Part shown: in pieces, positions 6,883 through 9,479 of the stretch
Numbering within the stretch: position 1 is the first letter of the stretch
Layout of the letters: each line of letters opens with the position of its first letter
Assembly (NCBI GenBank): GCA_964592275.1
Contig: CAZQDJ010000032.1
Location: 1 to 9,479, forward strand
Direction: 5' to 3'
Source of the DNA: CANNBR01 sp964592275
GTDB taxonomy: Bacteria > Babelota > Babeliae > Babelales > CAIQNR01
Length of the DNA stretch: 9,479 nucleotides
Program-made: the position numbers and the translations under genes
Notes under the pieces: generated by a model
What the model was told of the DNA's origin: nothing
Database searches by the model: none
What the model saw: only the letters and a program-made list of their open reading frames with translations

Positions 6883-8496
6883 CTAAGCTTTACTTTGTTT
6901 TCGATTAAAAAGTTTTCTAAACCATGACACAGGTTTTGGTTTTTTGTGATCAGGGCCTAATGAAGTGAGCATAGTATCATAAATTTTAATGACTTCTGTG
7001 TTGGCAGCTCTTTTTTGAGCGGATGAATATCGACCATTAGGCGAACCAAGGAAATTTTTTCCCTCGAATTCTCTAGTTAAAATTTTTAAAATTGCTTCAA
7101 TTGCTTTGTTAAAAATAGCTATTTGTTCAGGTGTTTGGCTTGCAAATGAATTAATTTTAGCCCTTATTTCTTGAAGCGTAGTAATGCTTTTACCCATCTT
7201 ATAAGATTTGAAAAGATAAATTTGTCTTTCTAGTTCTTCTTTTAATTCTGGAAAATGTTTTTTGTTTAAAATGGTTTTTTGATTTTCTAAAAGTTCTGCC
7301 ATTTTTGTGTTTATTGCATCATAAAAAGAAGCTTCATCGTACTTATAGTTTTGGTTATTCTCTACCGTTTTCTTATAAGCCTCAGATTCTTTCGTTAATT
7401 CAACATTCATTTCATCTGCTAATTTACTTGTTAAGTAATCTATATCATCTTTTTTTAAATTCAGTTTTTTGAGTTCTGCTTTAAAAAGTTCTTCTAGAAG
7501 AGAAATTTTGTTTGCGTAGTGGTTTACAAAACGGCCGTCATTTATACTAAACTTTTTTTGTATTTCAGCTCTTTTTTCTATTTCAAACAAGTTGTAGGCA
7601 TGATCGATAGCATTTTTTTCATCTTTAGAAAGAGGTACTCTATCATTTAAGCCTGTATCACTACTGTTTCCTCTAAGTTCAAGGCGCTTTTGATAAAGTT
7701 TTGTTCGGGCATCATCATAAGCTTTTACTCGATCTTGATACTTATGTATAAGGGTTTCTCTATCATCCTTGTCTTTCAAAATAGCTAGGCGATCAACGAA
7801 AAGTTCTGCCATTTTTGTTCGTATTGCTTCAAAAAAATCATTGTCATTGGGTGGCTTTGTTTCCAATTCTTCAATTGCTTTTTCTAAATCGAGCATTAAA
7901 AAATCACTATCTTCTTTGCTTACCGCAAGCTTTTCAAGCGCTGCTCTAAAAAATTCTTTTAACGTAATAATTTTCATTAGCTTTTGTTTTTCCATTTCAT
8001 CATTACGGTAAACAGTTTTTCTTGAAAACACTTCATGCTGAAAAGCTCGCCGAATGGCATCCTTATCTTCTTCTGATAAATCTTCACCTTTGTCACTTGC
8101 GTTTGCAAGTTTTGTTTCTAACATTTTTATAGGAAAAGGATCAACGGCAGAGTCATTGTCATTGTTCTCATTCACAGGAACTTGATCAACTTTGTAAGAA
8201 CGATTGACCGCCTCATCTAAAGCATTAGGCAATTCTCTATACGCTTGTTCACGTTTAGTTTTTCTATGTTGAGCGGCATTTCTGGACAATACAGTTGAAC
8301 TGCTTAAATCAGTTATTTTAGGTGAGAGTGCATTGTGTTGCTCAGTATAAAGCTTTACAGCTTCGGCCGCTCCTTTAGCATAAAGCTCTGCAGCTTCGGC
8401 AGCTCCTTTAACTGATGAAGTTATAAAACAGAGCGCTAAGCTTAATACTATCCTTTTCATCCTTTTCATCCTTTTCATCCTTTTCATCCTTTTCAT
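6883..8496 (-). CDS. Large secreted helical protein with internal domain duplication
   Basis: An orphan protein of 537 residues counted from the first ATG. It opens with five MKR repeats; the last leads into a normal Sec signal peptide (MKRIVLSLALCFITSSVKG, residues 13-31). The real start is probably the third, fourth or fifth ATG (8478, 8469, 8460), because only those have AAGGA, from the preceding repeats, at eight bases. The frame runs upstream to a TTG at 8562, but that lies before the predicted transcription start (about 8509). After the signal come two 11-residue repeats (GAAEAAELYAK, GAAEAVKLYTE), a polar linker, then two homologous helical modules (about 140-262 and 289-430): LSEEDKDAI/LSKDEKNAI, LKEFFRAALEKL/LLEELFKAELKKL and FFEAIRTKMAEL/FYDAINTKMAEL. 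The tail is basic (WFRKLFNRKQSKA). No family is recognised; an exported, possibly host-directed protein is inferred only. Confidence 0.85.
   Translation of the reverse strand: MKRMKRMKRMKRMKRIVLSLALCFITSSVKGAAEAAELYAKGAAEAVKLYTEQHNALSPKITDLSSSTVLSRNAAQHRKTKREQAYRELPNALDEAVNRSYKVDQVPVNENNDNDSAVDPFPIKMLETKLANASDKGEDLSEEDKDAIRRAFQHEVFSRKTVYRNDEMEKQKLMKIITLKEFFRAALEKLAVSKEDSDFLMLDLEKAIEELETKPPNDNDFFEAIRTKMAELFVDRLAILKDKDDRETLIHKYQDRVKAYDDARTKLYQKRLELRGNSSDTGLNDRVPLSKDEKNAIDHAYNLFEIEKRAEIQKKFSINDGRFVNHYANKISLLEELFKAELKKLNLKKDDIDYLTSKLADEMNVELTKESEAYKKTVENNQNYKYDEASFYDAINTKMAELLENQKTILNKKHFPELKEELERQIYLFKSYKMGKSITTLQEIRAKINSFASQTPEQIAIFNKAIEAILKILTREFEGKNFLGSPNGRYSSAQKRAANTEVIKIYDTMLTSLGPDHKKPKPVSWFRKLFNRKQSKA
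8341..8406 (-). repeat. 33-bp tandem duplication inside the secreted-protein gene
   Basis: Two adjacent 33-base units (8374-8406 and 8341-8373) encode GAAEAAELYAK and GAAEAVKLYTE, directly after the signal peptide. The high nucleotide similarity shows a fairly recent in-frame duplication. Confidence 0.8.
8452..8496 (-). repeat. Five perfect tandem copies of ATGAAAAGG spanning the start codon
   Basis: Forty-five bases consist of five identical 9-base units reading ATGAAAAGG on the minus strand, encoding (Met-Lys-Arg)5 at the N-terminus of the secreted protein. Each unit supplies an ATG and also an AAGGA (with the A of the next unit) eight bases before the ATG two units on, so starts and ribosome binding sites are nested. 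Copy-number change would keep the frame but alter n-region charge and the number of initiation sites. Confidence 0.95.
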
Positions 8497-8503
8497 CAAG
8501 AAT

Positions 8504-8545
8504 ATTACTATTTGAATGATACTTAAAAAGGAGAAACTTTGGCAA
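8504..8545 (-). promoter_or_regulatory. Predicted promoter of the large secreted-protein gene
   Basis: On the minus strand TTGCCA (8540-8545) is followed after 18 bases by TATCAT (8516-8521); both boxes are one mismatch from consensus. The start site would be near 8509, only about 13 bases before the ATGAAAAGG repeat. The bases directly after the -10 read TCAAATAGTAAT (8504-8515), resembling TCAAATTGAAAT in the same place at the 2629 gene. Confidence 0.5.
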
Positions 8546-8571
8546 GTATTTTTATTGAGCAAGCTTTAAAA

Positions 8572-8639
8572 GAGTAATCGCTCTAGTTTAGAGCTTATCC
8601 GAAAATTAATAGATACATTAAAAAAGTCCCGTCATCCCC
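8572..8639 (+). repeat. Direct repeat, left copy
   Basis: Contains a GCTCT/AGAGC hairpin (8580-8594), the 19-base sequence AGAGCTTATCCGAAAATTA (8590-8608) and, 23 bases on, GTCATCCCC (8631-8639). The same three parts recur in the same order and orientation at 9193-9268. The left copy lies between the two divergent secreted-protein genes. Confidence 0.7.
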
Positions 8640-8643
8640 TTTC

Positions 8644-8685
8644 TTGACATGCTTACACTATACTGATATAATTTCAAACTGAAAT
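8644..8685 (+). promoter_or_regulatory. Consensus extended -10 promoter with overlapping palindrome
   Basis: TTGACA (8644-8649), exactly 17 bases, then TATAAT (8667-8672), with TG at 8664-8665: every promoter element is consensus. The palindrome TTTCAAACTGAAA (8672-8684) starts on the last base of the -10 box and covers the expected start site, as at the 2629 promoter (13 of 14 bases shared). A promoter this strong with a palindrome on its start site suggests repression or a timed burst of expression, which is inference. Confidence 0.75.
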
Positions 8686-8720
8686 CATTTAATATATGCG
8701 TCACAAAAAGGAAATCCAAT

Positions 8721-9159
8721 ATGAAAATGAAAAAAATATGTAATAATGCTCTCACTATTAAGCTTATATAGCCTTAAGACGGAATGCGCAGCGAGGTATG
8801 ATCCTAATGGAAGTTACTATCCTTCTCAATATAAAGAAGACTTAATAGAAGCAGATGATGATGTCACAGAAAAAGAAATGGCAGAGTTTATAGAAAGAGA
8901 GCGTCAATTTAACTCTGTCTTAATGGAAGCTCTAGGATTCAGACCGCTAGGAGAGAAGGAACCTAAATCTGTGTTAGAAGGAGTAATAACTGCCGAAGAA
9001 AGAAAAAAGATACTAGAAGATTTTAAAATGAGTGATTTACTGAGGAAGCCTAATAATATTTTTTCCTATATATTAGATACAGCTATTGGAAATAAAGATA
9101 AGAGAAGGCCCGGATTTGCTCTTAAGACTCTAGTGTTAAGATACAATTTTGCACCGTAA
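8721..9159 (+). CDS. Small secreted protein, frameshifted at an A7 run in its signal peptide
   Basis: The ATG at 8721 has AAGGA (8708-8712) eight bases upstream and a strong promoter, but its frame ends after 16 codons at 8769-8771. The long frame runs from an ATG at 8746 (137 residues) that has no ribosome binding site. Removing one A from the seven-A run 8730-8736 joins them into a 145-residue protein starting MKMKKYVIMLSLLSLYSL, then KTECAA, a textbook signal peptide, followed by a mature part beginning RYDPNG. So the true gene is 8721-9159 with a one-base frameshift. This could be a sequencing error, transcriptional slippage, a phase-variable tract or early decay. The mature part is acidic and helical (for example EADDDVTEKEMAEFIERERQ), with no recognised domain. 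It sits between two direct repeats. Confidence 0.7.
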
Positions 9160-9183
9160 AAGCTTCTACGCAATAACTTAAAA

Positions 9184-9268
9184 AGTAAAATTGCTCTGAT
9201 TTTAATAAGAGCTTATCCGAAAATTACTTCAGGCCATCTTTTAAGTTTGTTTTTTTACTGTCATCCCC
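9184..9268 (+). repeat. Direct repeat, right copy
   Basis: Carries a GCTCT/AGAGC hairpin (9193-9212), AGAGCTTATCCGAAAATTA (9208-9226) identical to 8590-8608, and GTCATCCCC (9260-9268). The distance between copies is 618 bases and encloses the 8721-9159 gene with its promoter. The hairpin lies 33 bases past the stop codon but has no T run, so its use as a terminator is doubtful. Confidence 0.7.
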
Positions 9269-9335
9269 AGAGAACGAGGTCACGACGAAACATAAAATGT
9301 TTCGTTAGACTGAGTGAACGGTACGGGGATCCAGT
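9257..9335. repeat. Palindromic intergenic repeat (GTCATCCCC...GGGGATCCAGT)
   Basis: The outer arms ACTGTCATCCCC (9257-9268) and GGGGATCCAGT (9325-9335) are imperfect inverted copies. A perfect inner hairpin, ACGAAACAT/ATGTTTCGT with a 3-base loop, lies at 9285-9305. Elements with GTCATCCC and GGGATCCAG ends are, from memory, frequent intergenic repeats in Rickettsiales and other genomes. It is non-coding. The left end overlaps the direct repeat described at 9184-9268. Confidence 0.65.
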
Positions 9336-9368
9336 TGTAACAAAACAAAGTCATCGTCCAAATGCTAT

Positions 9369-9479
9369 CTAGTATCGATTATCCATCTCTATACAATCAA
9401 AAACAATGACTTCTTCCTGTAACGTGCCCTCTTTCGCTAAAGCTTCAGCGTGGCACCACGCCTTAGCCTCGAAGATCAC
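9369..9479 (-). CDS. 3' end of a minus-strand gene, product unknown
   Basis: From the right edge the minus strand is open for 36 codons to a TAG at 9369-9371. The peptide (beginning VIFEAKAWCHAEALAKEG and ending VFDCIEMDNRY) has normal protein composition: a helix with A, E and K followed by a strand-like VIVFDCIEM. G+C here is higher than in the flanking intergenic DNA, which also supports coding. The fragment is too short for me to assign a family. Its 5' part lies outside the window. Confidence 0.6.
   Translation of the reverse strand: MIFEAKAWCHAEALAKEGTLQEEVIVFDCIEMDNRY

Noticed and set aside
8497..8562. TTG start at 8562 extending the large secreted protein by 22 residues
   Set aside because: It has no ribosome binding site, lies upstream of the predicted transcription start, and would bury the signal peptide after a second hydrophobic stretch. 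Starts within the ATGAAAAGG repeat fit better.
8572..9268. Insertion sequence bounded by the 19-base repeats
   Set aside because: The repeats are direct rather than inverted, and the enclosed gene is a small signal-peptide protein, not a transposase.
1..9479. CRISPR array, tRNA or rRNA genes, restriction or toxin-antitoxin genes, prophage
   Set aside because: No evenly spaced repeats, cloverleaf structures or recognisable proteins of these systems were seen; the recombinase looks like a housekeeping Xer protein, not a phage integrase.

Overview
This is an AT-rich bacterial window with strong AAGGA-type ribosome binding sites, short operons, several small signal-peptide proteins of unknown family, three adjacent drug/metabolite transporter paralogues and scattered palindromic repeats. 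Low G+C, many secreted orphan proteins and tandem DMT permeases suggest a host-associated bacterium. The overall style resembles Candidatus Dependentiae (TM6) or another intracellular lineage, but that placement is an inference and no marker gene here fixes it.

Left part (1-2410, minus strand): proS, encoding the short archaeal/eukaryotic-type prolyl-tRNA synthetase with a cysteine-rich C-terminal zinc domain, is followed after 12 bases by a XerC/XerD-type tyrosine recombinase with a complete catalytic set. The recombinase ribosome binding site overlaps the proS stop codon, so the pair looks like an operon driven from a promoter at about 2451-2479. A possible end of a convergent gene lies at 1-46.

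Middle part (2411-6882): a plus-strand gene for a secreted helical protein (2629-3222) faces a minus-strand block, with a perfect 28-bp inverted repeat between them. The minus-strand block is transcribed EamA-3 (GTG start), EamA-2, EamA-1, then a small secreted LEA-like helical protein. EamA-1 and EamA-2 are recent duplicates; EamA-3 is a more distant paralogue. The 397-base gap before 6883 holds a 159-bp MITE-like element with 29-bp terminal inverted repeats.

Right part (6883-9479): a large secreted helical protein (6883-8496, minus) has an internal domain duplication and begins inside a five-copy ATGAAAAGG repeat that supplies nested starts and their own Shine-Dalgarno sequences. Divergent from it is a small secreted-protein gene (8721-9159) with a consensus extended -10 promoter but a one-base frameshift in a seven-A run within the signal peptide. 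This gene lies in a roughly 620-bp unit bounded by direct repeats. A second palindromic repeat and the 3' end of another minus-strand gene close the window.

The most interesting common thread is that the three signal-peptide genes with their own promoters (2629, 8496, 8721) share a sequence right after the -10 box, of the form TCAAA(T/C)NG(A/T)AAT. It is near-palindromic in two of the three and is absent from the predicted proS promoter. This looks like a small regulon of secreted proteins. No phage, CRISPR, restriction or toxin system was recognised.
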